From: Luteirhabdus pelagi
GTDB taxonomy: Bacteria > Bacteroidota > Bacteroidia > Flavobacteriales > Flavobacteriaceae
Reading direction: 5' to 3'
Assembly: GCF_016827595.1 (NCBI RefSeq)
Contig: NZ_JAECMS010000001.1
Coordinates: forward strand, 919,655 to 983,654
Length of the DNA stretch: 64,000 bases
Below are positions 7,867 to 17,183 of the stretch, in pieces. How positions within the stretch are numbered: position 1 is the first letter of the stretch; every line of letters starts with the position of its first letter. The position numbers and the translations under genes were made by a program. Below the pieces are notes generated by a model that saw only the letters and a program-made list of their open reading frames with translations, ran no database searches and had not been told where the DNA came from.

Positions 7867-10800
7867 TTATTGTGAGCATGAGAAAGGACTTTCATCCCCC
7901 ATTATCATACCTATGAGCGTATCGAGTCCTGAAATGGTACTGCCCGCATCTCCATTTGTAGCATATAGAATTTCCTTTTGGACTTCACAAGCAAATTCCT
8001 GTAGTACCTTTTTAACCTTATCGTCCATTCCAGTAGTATCCATTATCAGAATTGCTTCGGATGCTATTGCATACAGTTTTGTTAGCGTAACCCCATATTT
8101 GGCCACGATACCCAGTGATGTTGCCCCCGCGGTATTAAGAAAACCGCTCCCCTTGGTTATTTTTGCTACCTGATCCATTATATTGATAATCAACATAAGG
8201 ATTTCCATGGTTTTCCCCAGCCCATCCGAATTGCTTTCGAACCTTCCGCCACCTGTGCCATCTGGCAACAAGGCATGGAGATGGCCTGTTTTGTCATCGA
8301 TGCTAAAGAAAGCACGTGTACTTGCATTTTTATCAAAAACCTTAAACTTCGAGCCATAGCCCACTCGCTTTCTCCAATATAAATATTCACCACTTTCATG
8401 GGAAAGTTGGTCAAACCAATTATTTTCCTTTGCAGCTTCGAGGTTTATTGTAGTCTTATCTTCCAGTTCTGAAACCGTGCTGGCATTATAGGCATATTTT
8501 TCGCGAATGGCTAGGATAGCCGTTCCCTTTAACGTTTCCCTAAAGCTCTTACTCGGTGAAGAGCTTAAGGAAAAGTAATCTGCCGTTGGCAGGTAGTCAA
8601 ACTTGATGACTGTTTTATCGGAAAGGAAGCCTGGGTTACCCGACTGGATTGCTACCCGCATTCCATTTGGAATTGTTATATGGTCTTCCGCTCTTGTATT
8701 GGGTAATGGTGCCATTAAGAAAGTACTGTCGGGAGCGAGTTTTAAAAAGCCCTGTTCAAAGGCGGTTTTTGCTTTCTGAAAGTCCTTTTTCAGTAGGGCT
8801 TCTCCCCATTCCCTCGTACTCAATCGAACCCGAAGAATATCTGTTAATGTATTGGAAAAGGTAGGCCCCGCTCCTTCAAAAAATAACTGAGCACCTCCAA
8901 ACATACATTCATTGACCTCATCCACCATTTCCTTGGCAGGCTCCTTATCTTTTTCCAATTCGGGATCCCAGCCCGCCAACACCCTATTCACCGTATGATC
9001 CCTATCTTCGTATTTTAGATATAGTCCTATGATACTTGGACCCAATTGTTTGGATTCATGAGTTGGAAGAGTATAGGATGCCTTGCGAGAAATACGCTTG
9101 TCGAAGGTAACTTCAACCTCTCTATCCTCACCTTCGCCAATATTACTGTAGGTGAAAGTATAAGGGCTAATGGGCAAGGTGTTCAAAAATTCCACTATCG
9201 CCTCTAGGGTTTTTTTCTCATTCTCGACCGGAACATGTGTACCTCCTGTAATATCTGCCAATTTTTTGAAGGTCATCCGTTGTTTTTCATCCTTAGAGCT
9301 ATTAACATCAAGAATTACGGCAGGGGCTCCATTTTCATAAATTGACTTGTTCTTTTCATCATAATCATCCCACACATGGCCATCGGTAGCAAAAACGATA
9401 AGGTCTGTAGTGGTACGGGAAGCTTTCAGCAACCATTTATATAGTTCAGAATTGGTTTCCCAATAAGTAATACTTGCTGCCGGATACTGAGCCGCAATCC
9501 TACCCCTAAGCTTGGAGACAAACTTTTTCATATTTTCCCCGCTATGGGAATCTGGCATACTTCCGGATCCGTCAACCATCAAAAGGATTCGAGGGGTCTG
9601 TTTATTGCTTTGCATTATAGCCCGAACGGGCTTACCATCTTCCTTTATAGCAAATCCTAGAGCCGAAAGGCCTTCTACCATATTTCCATGCTCATCTGTG
9701 GGGGTAACGCTCAACTTAACTTTTGGATATCCCACTGTCTTGGCTGTGACGGCGAGGTCTTTCACGGAACTTCGTAATTCCTCTGTGTCCTCCTGAACTA
9801 TCTCTACATCATCAATCTTAACATTGCCCTTGTCAGAAGCAAGTTGGATTTGCTGTCCCGACAGGGTGATAGGGTGCCCAACCAGAGAACGGTCTGCCAT
9901 ATATTCCTCTGTTTCATCGATGGCCTGGAATGATATAGCAGGGGTAAAAGTATCCACGTTGCCGACGGGCGTAACGGCCATTTCCTCTAAAGTCAAGTTA
10001 GTAAGGAACTCTAGATTTAATTGCCTGCCCACGATTTCATTGGCCAACCAATTTCCTGAAATTAGTTCTTTTTCAACGTTTGGTTCGATTGAGTTCCTGT
10101 ATGTAATTGATATGGCTATCCTCTCTTTATTTTCCTTTAGAGGCTTTGCATCACGGATATCCTGAACATCCCCCTTTAGACTTCCAAAAGGGATCGAAGC
10201 GTCAAACAAATGAGCATACTTGGTTGCCCCCTCATGCTCAAACTGCACCGCCGGGGTGTTATAATTATCCCATTTATAGTTGAATGAATTAAAATATCTA
10301 TACTCTGGGGAAATGTTTAGCTGATCCCAGATTTCCTCCCCAAGTGCCTGAGCCTCGTCTTCTATCCCACTAATTTCATTGTTTTCTATATCATCTAGGG
10401 ATCCATAGCCTAGTGCGGAAGCCCATCTTTCCAAGATTTCATCGGGTACATCAAGAGAAAAATCCCTTGGGGAGGGACGCAGGAAAAGAGATCTCACCTT
10501 TTCTTCTTCAAAATCTGTACGCTCCAATATAACCTTTGAAGACATATTGCTTTCCTGAAACATGTGGTTTAGCAGTTCTGCTTTTTCCCTGGCCGTAGCA
10601 AATCCACTTCGCAACACATATCGCATTCCCCATTTTGATATATCTAGGTCACCGACTTTTCTATTGCTTTCCGGTAAGAGCATAAAATCATCCCGAACAA
10701 AATGAAGCATTTTCTCAGGGTCTCCCTCCTTAATCAGGTGTTTCATTTTGCCCGGTAAGTGGGAAGTACTGTTTACTATAGCGTACAGTATTTCTTCCCA

Positions 10801-10965
10801 AACACTATATGGCGCCATACCGCTGCCTTCAATACTGGCGACTTGTGTTTCTTTATCGGTACAGGATTGCCAATAGGGCATAATATATAAGCCAACGCCA
10901 CCTAATATCAGTTGCTTAAAAAACTTTCGACGTGCATTTTCTGATGTTTCCAATTTGGCTTTCAT
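7867..10965 (-). CDS. Large Tat-exported von Willebrand factor A domain protein
   Basis: This 1032-residue protein starts with a twin-arginine signal (ARRKFFKQLILGG at 11-23), then a hydrophobic stretch and WQSC (Cys35), so it may be a Tat lipoprotein. Residues about 113-260 resemble a transglutaminase-like fold (YVLRSGFATAREKAELLNHM, later AHLFDASIPFG), but the catalytic cysteine position appears not to be Cys. The vWA domain spans about 458-600, with the MIDAS motif DGSGS (465-469) and FATDGH near 525-530; vWA domains bind metal and protein ligands. The last 430 residues are unrecognised. It is the last gene of a three-gene minus-strand set with two lipoproteins. Folding before export is expected for a Tat substrate. 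Confidence 0.75.
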   Translation of the reverse strand: MKAKLETSENARRKFFKQLILGGVGLYIMPYWQSCTDKETQVASIEGSGMAPYSVWEEILYAIVNSTSHLPGKMKHLIKEGDPEKMLHFVRDDFMLLPESNRKVGDLDISKWGMRYVLRSGFATAREKAELLNHMFQESNMSSKVILERTDFEEEKVRSLFLRPSPRDFSLDVPDEILERWASALGYGSLDDIENNEISGIEDEAQALGEEIWDQLNISPEYRYFNSFNYKWDNYNTPAVQFEHEGATKYAHLFDASIPFGSLKGDVQDIRDAKPLKENKERIAISITYRNSIEPNVEKELISGNWLANEIVGRQLNLEFLTNLTLEEMAVTPVGNVDTFTPAISFQAIDETEEYMADRSLVGHPITLSGQQIQLASDKGNVKIDDVEIVQEDTEELRSSVKDLAVTAKTVGYPKVKLSVTPTDEHGNMVEGLSALGFAIKEDGKPVRAIMQSNKQTPRILLMVDGSGSMPDSHSGENMKKFVSKLRGRIAAQYPAASITYWETNSELYKWLLKASRTTTDLIVFATDGHVWDDYDEKNKSIYENGAPAVILDVNSSKDEKQRMTFKKLADITGGTHVPVENEKKTLEAIVEFLNTLPISPYTFTYSNIGEGEDREVEVTFDKRISRKASYTLPTHESKQLGPSIIGLYLKYEDRDHTVNRVLAGWDPELEKDKEPAKEMVDEVNECMFGGAQLFFEGAGPTFSNTLTDILRVRLSTREWGEALLKKDFQKAKTAFEQGFLKLAPDSTFLMAPLPNTRAEDHITIPNGMRVAIQSGNPGFLSDKTVIKFDYLPTADYFSLSSSPSKSFRETLKGTAILAIREKYAYNASTVSELEDKTTINLEAAKENNWFDQLSHESGEYLYWRKRVGYGSKFKVFDKNASTRAFFSIDDKTGHLHALLPDGTGGGRFESNSDGLGKTMEILMLIINIMDQVAKITKGSGFLNTAGATSLGIVAKYGVTLTKLYAIASEAILIMDTTGMDDKVKKVLQEFACEVQKEILYATNGDAGSTISGLDTLIGMIMGDESPFSCSQ

Positions 10966-11008
10966 GAATGTTCACTACCCATTTGATTCAAAACTTGACT
11001 TACTTGAG

Positions 11009-11752
11009 CTACTCCTCAATAAAGATGAATTCTGTACCAGCAGGAATATTTGGTATTGTTTCATACGACCACTTAGAGATATAGTTCTTTCCGTTATTCC
11101 CTACATAAATTTCATCAGCGCTAACTTTAATAAGGTTCCAGCCTTCTTTGAAATCCAATTGGTAGGTAGTGGACTCATTATAAAACTCCTCTTGATTTCC
11201 CGTAAATGTTTTTGTTGTACATTCCCCCTTGACCTCGGCGGCTTCCCTCACGAAATACCAATCTAAATAATAGCCCTTAACAGGTTGAAGTTCGCCAAAT
11301 GAGGCAAAGGCCACAGCAAAGTCTTCTGAATTGACGGCCATAAAGGCTCCATACATTTTCTTCTTCTCGATGTCTGCAATGGAATAACCTCCGAAGATTC
11401 CTAGGGAAAAAAGCTTCTGGCCACCATTTTGGACCATTACGCCGCCGTCACTGCATGAAAAAGCATCTTCCAACGTATTCAAGCTAAAGCTTCCATTTGA
11501 TGAACCATTATTATAGGTCTGTATCGCCTTTTCCGACTCGGCCAATAGATTGTCCTTTAAAGGTACTGTAAATTTTCCTGACCCGTCTATTACCCCAATA
11601 GGAACAGGGTCTCCAATTAAGCTAATGACCTTAGCTTCTCCTTCCTGCCAATCGGATACCGTGCCTTCAAATGCTTGCTGTAATTTACAGCCACCTAGAC
11701 AGAATATGGCAACTAGAAATAATGATAGGGCGAGTTTATGTATTTTAGCCAT
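11009..11752 (-). CDS. Lipoprotein of unknown function
   Basis: This 247-residue protein has a clear type II signal peptide (LSLFLVAIFCLGGC, lipidated Cys22). The mature part is beta-rich, with several Gly and aromatic residues and a short Cys-containing segment (DAFSCSDGG). No family is recognised. It lies 43 bases upstream of the vWA gene and 20 bases downstream of another lipoprotein gene, all on one strand, so the three probably form an envelope-located functional set. Confidence 0.75.
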   Translation of the reverse strand: MAKIHKLALSLFLVAIFCLGGCKLQQAFEGTVSDWQEGEAKVISLIGDPVPIGVIDGSGKFTVPLKDNLLAESEKAIQTYNNGSSNGSFSLNTLEDAFSCSDGGVMVQNGGQKLFSLGIFGGYSIADIEKKKMYGAFMAVNSEDFAVAFASFGELQPVKGYYLDWYFVREAAEVKGECTTKTFTGNQEEFYNESTTYQLDFKEGWNLIKVSADEIYVGNNGKNYISKWSYETIPNIPAGTEFIFIEE

Positions 11753-11772
11753 AAGTAAAGTGATTTATAGCG

Positions 11773-12423
11773 TTATTGCAGCTGATCTAAATTTATATCT
11801 TCCAAAGTTTCCCAGGTCTCGTCAACACCCATTTTCTTTGCCCGGACTTCAACATAAAACCTATCTTTATATAGAAAGTTTAGATGGGTATGATTTTGTT
11901 TTTTGAGGTAAGTCTGACGGGCCTCTATCCCGTTTCTCTCCACCTTTACCTCATGTCTATATTCATCCTCCTTTTCCATATCCATTTGGTACGTTGTACC
12001 AGCCATTAGAACCATACTTGCCACCGGCCCGGCGCCATCGACGACCTCAATCTTGAACTCCTTACCAGAATTATTATACCTACCCTGAATGGAACTTGCA
12101 TTTCCGTAGGTTGCAGTGCCCACCTCATAGGATGACCTATCCATCCCGCTGACGGACAATGGGAGCCATTCCTTTAATTCTTCATTCGTCAGAGGCTCCA
12201 TTTTTGATAGCTCCTCCACTTTTTCCTGCATGGAATTCGTGTTTTCCAACACGTTCACAACCGCGTTCGCATCATTTTTAGCATCCTCGATCTTATTCTT
12301 GGTTTCGTCCTTGCATGACATCAAAAAAACCATGAGAAGGACAGTCATAAAGATTCTTCCTACAGCTACCCGACAAGTTAGCTTATAGAAAATATTATCA
12401 TTTCTTGTTGCTATGGATTTCAT
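11773..12423 (-). CDS. Lipoprotein of unknown function, first gene of the vWA operon
   Basis: The start is placed at the ATG at 12423, which leaves a long basic n-region before the hydrophobic segment FMTVLLMVFLMSC. The Cys in LMSC is the lipidation site. An upstream in-frame ATG at 12471 is less likely. The mature protein begins with a charged helical stretch (KDETKNKIEDAKND), then a beta-rich domain (YEVGTATYGNAS, later MVLMAGTTYQMDM). No known domain is recognised. It is divergent from the LytTR/LytS genes, which share its upstream region. Confidence 0.7.
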   Translation of the reverse strand: MKSIATRNDNIFYKLTCRVAVGRIFMTVLLMVFLMSCKDETKNKIEDAKNDANAVVNVLENTNSMQEKVEELSKMEPLTNEELKEWLPLSVSGMDRSSYEVGTATYGNASSIQGRYNNSGKEFKIEVVDGAGPVASMVLMAGTTYQMDMEKEDEYRHEVKVERNGIEARQTYLKKQNHTHLNFLYKDRFYVEVRAKKMGVDETWETLEDINLDQLQ

Positions 12424-12553
12424 AATTATTGGGTTTTCAAACAAATTTTCTGAATTTATATCCCAATCCAAACAGCCTCTTCATATGTGGTAACAAATAG
12501 TTCATAAATGGAAAATGAGAAAAGGGATACAACTATTATCTAATTTGCGTTCT

Positions 12554-12655
12554 ATGAAAAAAATACTACCATTTAAAAGGTTTGCAGGACAAGTCATGTA
12601 CCTCCCCAATGAAGAGTTAGAAGAAATAAATACCTTTATAAAAATGTTTCCATGA
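12554..12655 (+). CDS. 33-residue ORF translationally coupled to the LytTR regulator
   Basis: An ATG at 12554 opens 33 codons ending in TGA at 12653-12655, which overlaps the LytTR ATG (12652) in the arrangement ATGA. The peptide begins MKKILPFKRF, continues through MYLPNEELEEI and ends KMFP. It is amphipathic, with a basic head and an acidic helix, and lacks a membrane segment. The ATGA overlap suggests coupled translation. It may be a leader peptide or a small functional protein. Too short for standard gene callers. Confidence 0.5.
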   Translation: MKKILPFKRFAGQVMYLPNEELEEINTFIKMFP

Positions 12656-13386
12656 TACAATGTGTGATAATTGACGATGAGAAAAATGCGATAGAGGCGT
12701 TAGCCCTAGAGCTATCCAACTACGAGATTGTAAGCATAGAAAATACATTTACTTCTTCCAAACAAGCACTGGATTTCGTATTGAGTCATCCTGTGGATGT
12801 AGTATTTCTCGACATTGAAATGCCTGAGATAAATGGGATGGAATTTGCTGAAAAGATCAAGCCTTTAGGCTCGCTCGTGATCTTCACCACTGCCTATAGT
12901 GAATACGCTGTGGAGGCAATCAAGAAAGGCGCCTTCGACTACTTGCTTAAACCCATCGACACAGAGGATTTGGAACAGTGCATCAATAAGATTATCGAAA
13001 AGCAGAATGCACTGAATATTGAAAAAAGATTGAACGATGCGTTCACCAAATTAAACAGCAATACTGAAATTCCCAGCAAGATAAAAATTCCTACCGAAGG
13101 GAAATTACATTACGTAAGGCCACAAGAAATACTATATTGTAAGGCAGATGGCAGCTACACCCATTTCTTTACCGTAGATGAAACCCCTTTAATGGTATCC
13201 CAACGCCTAAAAAAGGTTTCGGCCTGGCTTCCCGATCAGATATTCTATCGAGTCCATAATTCCTACATAGTGAATATTGAAAAGATCAAGGAGTTCAATC
13301 GCAACGAGAACTATATTTTGTTGGAGGACGGAACGTCAATTCCCGTTTCCAGGCAAAGAAAGGGAGATCTATTAAAAAATACTTAG
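12652..13386 (+). CDS. LytTR-family response regulator
   Basis: This 244-residue protein has a receiver domain at 1-120, with acidic Asp8/Asp9, phospho-acceptor Asp54 (VFLDIEMPEING), Thr80 and Lys100 (LLKPID). The LytTR DNA-binding domain follows at about 140-244: YVRPQEILYCKADGSYTH, then FYRVHNSYIVNIEKIKEF and PVSRQRK. LytTR proteins bind direct repeats through a beta-fold and are activated by LytS-type kinases, here encoded immediately downstream (1-base gap). The pair probably controls the divergent vWA/lipoprotein genes, an inference from position only. Confidence 0.95.
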   Translation: MIQCVIIDDEKNAIEALALELSNYEIVSIENTFTSSKQALDFVLSHPVDVVFLDIEMPEINGMEFAEKIKPLGSLVIFTTAYSEYAVEAIKKGAFDYLLKPIDTEDLEQCINKIIEKQNALNIEKRLNDAFTKLNSNTEIPSKIKIPTEGKLHYVRPQEILYCKADGSYTHFFTVDETPLMVSQRLKKVSAWLPDQIFYRVHNSYIVNIEKIKEFNRNENYILLEDGTSIPVSRQRKGDLLKNT

Positions 13387-13387
13387 G

Positions 13388-14812
13388 ATGGATTTCTTAG
13401 TTGTCTTGGAAGCCATATTTTGGGCGTTCAGCTTGAGCCTGTTATTGCTTTTCGGTTCAATGTCAGCAATAATTTACAGTAAAAACAAAAAGCCTGTATA
13501 TCGCTATTATGCTATCTATGCTCTTTTCTTGATCCTGTACCTATTCTTGAAAGTTGACTTCCTATATCCTACTGTAAATGTCTATGCCCTATTCACTCTT
13601 AAGTTCAGTTCTTTGATATACAATTGGTTTGTTCAGGTTGTTTATTTGAATTATTTGGTCCTCTTCGGTGTTTATTTTTTAGATGTGGATATACACTATC
13701 CGAAACTAACGAGTTTTATAAAACGGTATCGCACTTACAGTATCCTTGTAAGTTTATTGGTCGCTATCATCGATTTAGCAACGTTGGATATTTATCTCTA
13801 CAAACATTATTTCCTTCTTGTCTTCGTACCTATCCACCTATTTGTTGGCATATATGTGCTATCCAAAGGGTTTAAACTAAACAGTTCTTCCAAGCACTAT
13901 TATTTCGTAGGTATTACGCTGTATCTCATACTATCGTTCAGCGCATTGTTTGCCAAACCATTCAACCTCAATTTCTTAGAAGGACATACCATCATTATTT
14001 TTTATTGGGCGGTAATAATTGAAACAAGCCTGTTTTCGATAGGGTTGATTAAAAAGGTGGTGAATGTTTACCAAGAAAAAATGCAGATACAACTGGATCT
14101 AAACATTACCCAGAAAAAGCTACAGAATGAGTTAAAGGAAAAAGTCTTCCTCCAAAAAAGGGAAAATAAGTTTTTACAGGAACAAAAGGAAAAGCAACAG
14201 TTGAAAACGGAGTTAGCCCTGATCCGTAACCGAGTATTTCGCAGTAAGATGGATTCGCATTTTGTATTTAATGTCCTGAATTCCATTAAACTCTTTATTC
14301 TACAAAATGACCTCAGGAAAGCTTCGAGCTATTTAGGAAAGTTTGCCAAGTTTATCCGCCGGGTTTTGGAGATGAGCGACAACATCAATCTACGGGAAGA
14401 AATAGAGAATATTGAGCTTTACCTAAGCATCGAAAACATGAGGTTTGATGATTCCCTTGATTATACCATTGATATTGAGAACAGTTTAGACCTGCGTGAA
14501 TACAAAATACCCTCCTTTATACTGCAACCCTTTATAGGAAATGCCCTATGGCATGGCTTACGCGAAAAGAAAGGAAGGAAACGACTTTCCATTACTATCA
14601 AGGAGGCAAATGGGAATTGCAAAGTTACCATTGAGGACAATGGAATAGGAAGAGCGAGAAGCGCCCTTAAAAACAAAAGCCTGAATAAAGAATCGCTAGG
14701 ATTAAAAATCGTAAAAAATAGAATTGACCTGTTCAATAGGGAGAACAATACGAATATCCATTTTAAGATAACAGATTTAGAACAGGGAACCCGGGTTGTC
14801 CTCATGCTCTAA
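13388..14812 (+). CDS. LytS-like sensor histidine kinase
   Basis: This 474-residue protein has six or seven membrane helices in residues 1-220 (for example about 13-30, 42-60, 80-98, 118-135, 140-160, 170-188, 203-221). A coiled coil follows (225-280). The His_kinase domain carries SKMDSHFVFNVLNSIKLFIL, with His291 as the likely phosphorylation site. The ATP-binding region has LQPFIGNALWHGL and VTIEDNGIGR. This is the membrane partner of the LytTR regulator just upstream, with a one-base gap. The signal is unknown. Confidence 0.93.
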   Translation: MDFLVVLEAIFWAFSLSLLLLFGSMSAIIYSKNKKPVYRYYAIYALFLILYLFLKVDFLYPTVNVYALFTLKFSSLIYNWFVQVVYLNYLVLFGVYFLDVDIHYPKLTSFIKRYRTYSILVSLLVAIIDLATLDIYLYKHYFLLVFVPIHLFVGIYVLSKGFKLNSSSKHYYFVGITLYLILSFSALFAKPFNLNFLEGHTIIIFYWAVIIETSLFSIGLIKKVVNVYQEKMQIQLDLNITQKKLQNELKEKVFLQKRENKFLQEQKEKQQLKTELALIRNRVFRSKMDSHFVFNVLNSIKLFILQNDLRKASSYLGKFAKFIRRVLEMSDNINLREEIENIELYLSIENMRFDDSLDYTIDIENSLDLREYKIPSFILQPFIGNALWHGLREKKGRKRLSITIKEANGNCKVTIEDNGIGRARSALKNKSLNKESLGLKIVKNRIDLFNRENNTNIHFKITDLEQGTRVVLML

Positions 14813-14912
14813 TACAGTATATGCCTATCATGCGGCATTAACCCTGAAAGTACGTTTGGATTATTTCTAGAAACTTTTTTCCAACGTTCATCGCTCCATT
14901 AAGAGCTAGGCT

Positions 14913-15422
14913 TTATCCTTTGAGACCATATTTTTGTATATTCCTTTCCGTTAGCGGATGCCTGATACGAATATTCTTTACTTCCCTTTGAAGACATGTT
15001 TTACCGTAAAACGAAATTAGTTCAAGGATTTCCTTTTGGTTTCCCTGCTCCAAAACCCGTTCCACGATGAACGTTTTGTTTTTTTGCCAATCCAACCGGT
15101 AAAGATCCCTCTCCCCAAATAGTGTACTCCTAAATTTATATAATCTTGGGCGCTTTTTTGGTTCGTTGTTGAGCGCTACCCCAACGTCATAACTGGACTG
15201 TAATAGCATAAAGTAATCCGCGTCCACATCGAACACCCTTCCAAGTTTTATGGAGAGCCTGAGATTAATATGTCGTCGGTCATTGAGGATAGCACTAATG
15301 ACCTGTCTATGCTCGTTTATGGATTTAGCAAGACAGATGATGGTTAAGGACTTCTCTTCAAGTCCTTTGCGCAAAATGGTTCCGGGGGAAGAACCCTTTG
15401 CCTTTTCAAATTTGGGCAACAT
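14913..15422 (-). CDS. HigA-like HTH protein with DUF6922-like C-terminus
   Basis: In this 169-residue protein, residues about 10-75 match the VapI/HigA antitoxin type of helix-turn-helix (SPGTILRKGLEEKSL, LAKSINEHRQVISAILNDRR, then FDVDADYFMLLQ). Residues about 92-165 resemble the DUF6922 module (LYKFRSTLFGERDLYRLDWQ, then ISFYGKTCLQREVKNIRIRH), which in Bacteroidota is found alone or beside nucleotidyltransferase toxins. No toxin gene is adjacent. The 235-bp upstream spacer contains ACCGTTCGACGGT and an AT-rich inverted repeat that could be its own operator. Confidence 0.75.
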   Translation of the reverse strand: MLPKFEKAKGSSPGTILRKGLEEKSLTIICLAKSINEHRQVISAILNDRRHINLRLSIKLGRVFDVDADYFMLLQSSYDVGVALNNEPKKRPRLYKFRSTLFGERDLYRLDWQKNKTFIVERVLEQGNQKEILELISFYGKTCLQREVKNIRIRHPLTERNIQKYGLKG

Positions 15423-15469
15423 AAGTAGGTTTGTTGTGATAATGGGGTTATCAATATTCTTGACGACTA

Positions 15470-15508
15470 ACCGTTCGACGGTAAATATATCTAATTTTTA
15501 TATATGGT
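15470..15508. promoter_or_regulatory. Possible operator upstream of the HTH gene
   Basis: ACCGT-TCG-ACGGT (15470-15482) is a perfect 5-bp-armed palindrome, followed by an AT-rich imperfect palindrome (ATATAT, CTAATTTTT, ATATAT) to about 15505. The position, about 50-85 bases before the HTH start, suits an autoregulatory site. This is inference. Confidence 0.3.
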
Positions 15509-15657
15509 AAAGGGAGTTCGATTGTATCCTGTGACTTAATCACCATTATTGTGAAAAGTTCTAGCAATTGAAGTTTAAGGGCTGGTTAAACGCATCTTTT
15601 GTTAATTCTTTCTATTTTTACAATACTTTATTTACCGAATAACAAAGCATTTGCCCC

Positions 15658-16788
15658 ATGCCTACTTATAACGAACAGGAGGAGCTGCGTCTAAAAGACC
15701 TATATTCCTACGAACTTGACTATGCAAAGCCAGAAGCCGTTTTGGACGAGTTCGCCCATATTGCATCAATGATATGCAAAACCCCTATTTCCCTTATTAC
15801 CTTGCTAGATACCGAAGACCAGCATTTCATCTCAAAGAAGGGCATTCCCATTAATAGCACAAGAAGGGAAGATTCCTTTTGCAGACATGCCATGGATGAC
15901 CCGAATCAGATTTTAGAGATTGAAGATTCATGGCACGACGCTCGCTTCAAAGACAATCCCCTGGTCCTTAATGACCCTAATATTAGGTTCTATGCAGGAG
16001 CCCCTTTAGTTACACCCAGTGGCAATATGCTCGGAACACTCTGTGTCATTGATACTGAGCCGAGAAAACTTGATTCGGAGCAGAGAAAAGTACTACAGTC
16101 ACTCTCCAAGCGTGCCATGGAATACCTAAACCGTCAACGGTTGATCAAGAAGCAGCAAAAAGAAATCACAAACAATGCGGAAAAGCTAAAAAAGCTGACT
16201 GACCATTTGCCCGCAGCGGTCTTTCAGGCTCTTATCACCGAGCAAAAGGAGCTACGTTTAGAGTTCTTAAGCGAAGGTGTCTCTTTTTTGCATCCCGACC
16301 TAACGCCTGAAAAGGTCATAGAAAACCCTCAGTCCTTGTTTGACAAGGTACATCCTGATGATCGGGAGAATGTTATAAATGGATTTAGGGCATCGTATCG
16401 ATCAATTTCTAAATGGGAGGAAATGTTTAGGATAGTCACCACAGATACCCAGTGGTTTTTGGCCAGGGCCCTACCAGAAAAACAATCCGATGGCAGCATA
16501 CGGTGGTACGGCTATTTTGAAAATGTTACCAGCAAAGTGGCCTATCAGAATACAATTGAACAAATTGCATTTGACATTTCGCATGTATTGCGAAAACCCG
16601 TTACAACGCTATTGGGCCTAACATCCGCAATTGAAGCGGAAGAGGAAATGCAGGAAGCCAAAATAAAGGAGTACGGCCAGTACATAAACCAAGTATCCGA
16701 AGAGCTTAACCGATATACCAAGAAACTGAACGAAACCTACGAACAAAAAAGAAAAGTAATGTTGAACAATACTGGGGAAAAGGCATAG
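15658..16788 (+). CDS. GAF-PAS signalling protein with a kinase-like H-box but no ATPase domain
   Basis: This 376-residue soluble protein has a GAF domain at about 20-165 (PISLITLLDTEDQHFISKKG, FYAGAPLVTPSGNMLGTLCV). A PAS domain follows at about 185-300 (FDKVHPDDRENVINGF, RWYGYFENVT). Residues about 301-360 look like a HisKA dimerisation helix, with IAFDISHVLRKPVTTLLGL (His near 308). No HATPase_c domain follows, and the protein ends in a charged coiled coil. It may be a histidine phosphotransfer or scaffold protein. Its 3' end faces a single-domain response regulator 5 bases away on the opposite strand, a likely functional partner. Confidence 0.85.
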   Translation: MPTYNEQEELRLKDLYSYELDYAKPEAVLDEFAHIASMICKTPISLITLLDTEDQHFISKKGIPINSTRREDSFCRHAMDDPNQILEIEDSWHDARFKDNPLVLNDPNIRFYAGAPLVTPSGNMLGTLCVIDTEPRKLDSEQRKVLQSLSKRAMEYLNRQRLIKKQQKEITNNAEKLKKLTDHLPAAVFQALITEQKELRLEFLSEGVSFLHPDLTPEKVIENPQSLFDKVHPDDRENVINGFRASYRSISKWEEMFRIVTTDTQWFLARALPEKQSDGSIRWYGYFENVTSKVAYQNTIEQIAFDISHVLRKPVTTLLGLTSAIEAEEEMQEAKIKEYGQYINQVSEELNRYTKKLNETYEQKRKVMLNNTGEKA

Positions 16789-16793
16789 CTCCT

Positions 16794-17183
16794 TTAATCA
16801 CTGGATTTAGAAACAGCCTCAAAAAGTTTTTCCGGGGTCAATGGCTTCTCTATGTAAGAGACTACCCAAGCACTTTCATCAGCCATTACCCTATCCTTCA
16901 TTGAGATGGATGAGGTGAGGATATGGATCTTTCTCTTAAGCGGTAAATTTCTCTTTTCTATAAGACGGAGAAACTCCCAACCATTTATATGGGGCATGTT
17001 TAAATCGAGGAACACACAGACTTCCTCTAGGTAGTAATCAGAATCCTCCCTTAGGAACTGTATCGCAGTCTTGGCATCCTTAAACACTTTCAAGTCCGCC
17101 TGGGGGAAATGATCCTTTATCAACCTTTCATTGATTACGTTGGTAATGTAATCATCATCGATAAGTAATATTGTAAGAAGCAC
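16794..17183 (-). CDS. Single-domain response regulator
   Basis: In this 129-residue protein the start codon is GTG. The protein is a receiver domain only: LLIDDDY (acidic Asp9-11), phospho-acceptor Asp60 in VFLDLNMPHINGWEF, ILTSS (Thr90) and IEKPL (Lys113). This CheY-like type without an output domain is common in Bacteroidota beside GAF/PAS kinases. Convergent with the GAF-PAS gene. Confidence 0.93.
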   Translation of the reverse strand: MLLTILLIDDDYITNVINERLIKDHFPQADLKVFKDAKTAIQFLREDSDYYLEEVCVFLDLNMPHINGWEFLRLIEKRNLPLKRKIHILTSSISMKDRVMADESAWVVSYIEKPLTPEKLFEAVSKSSD

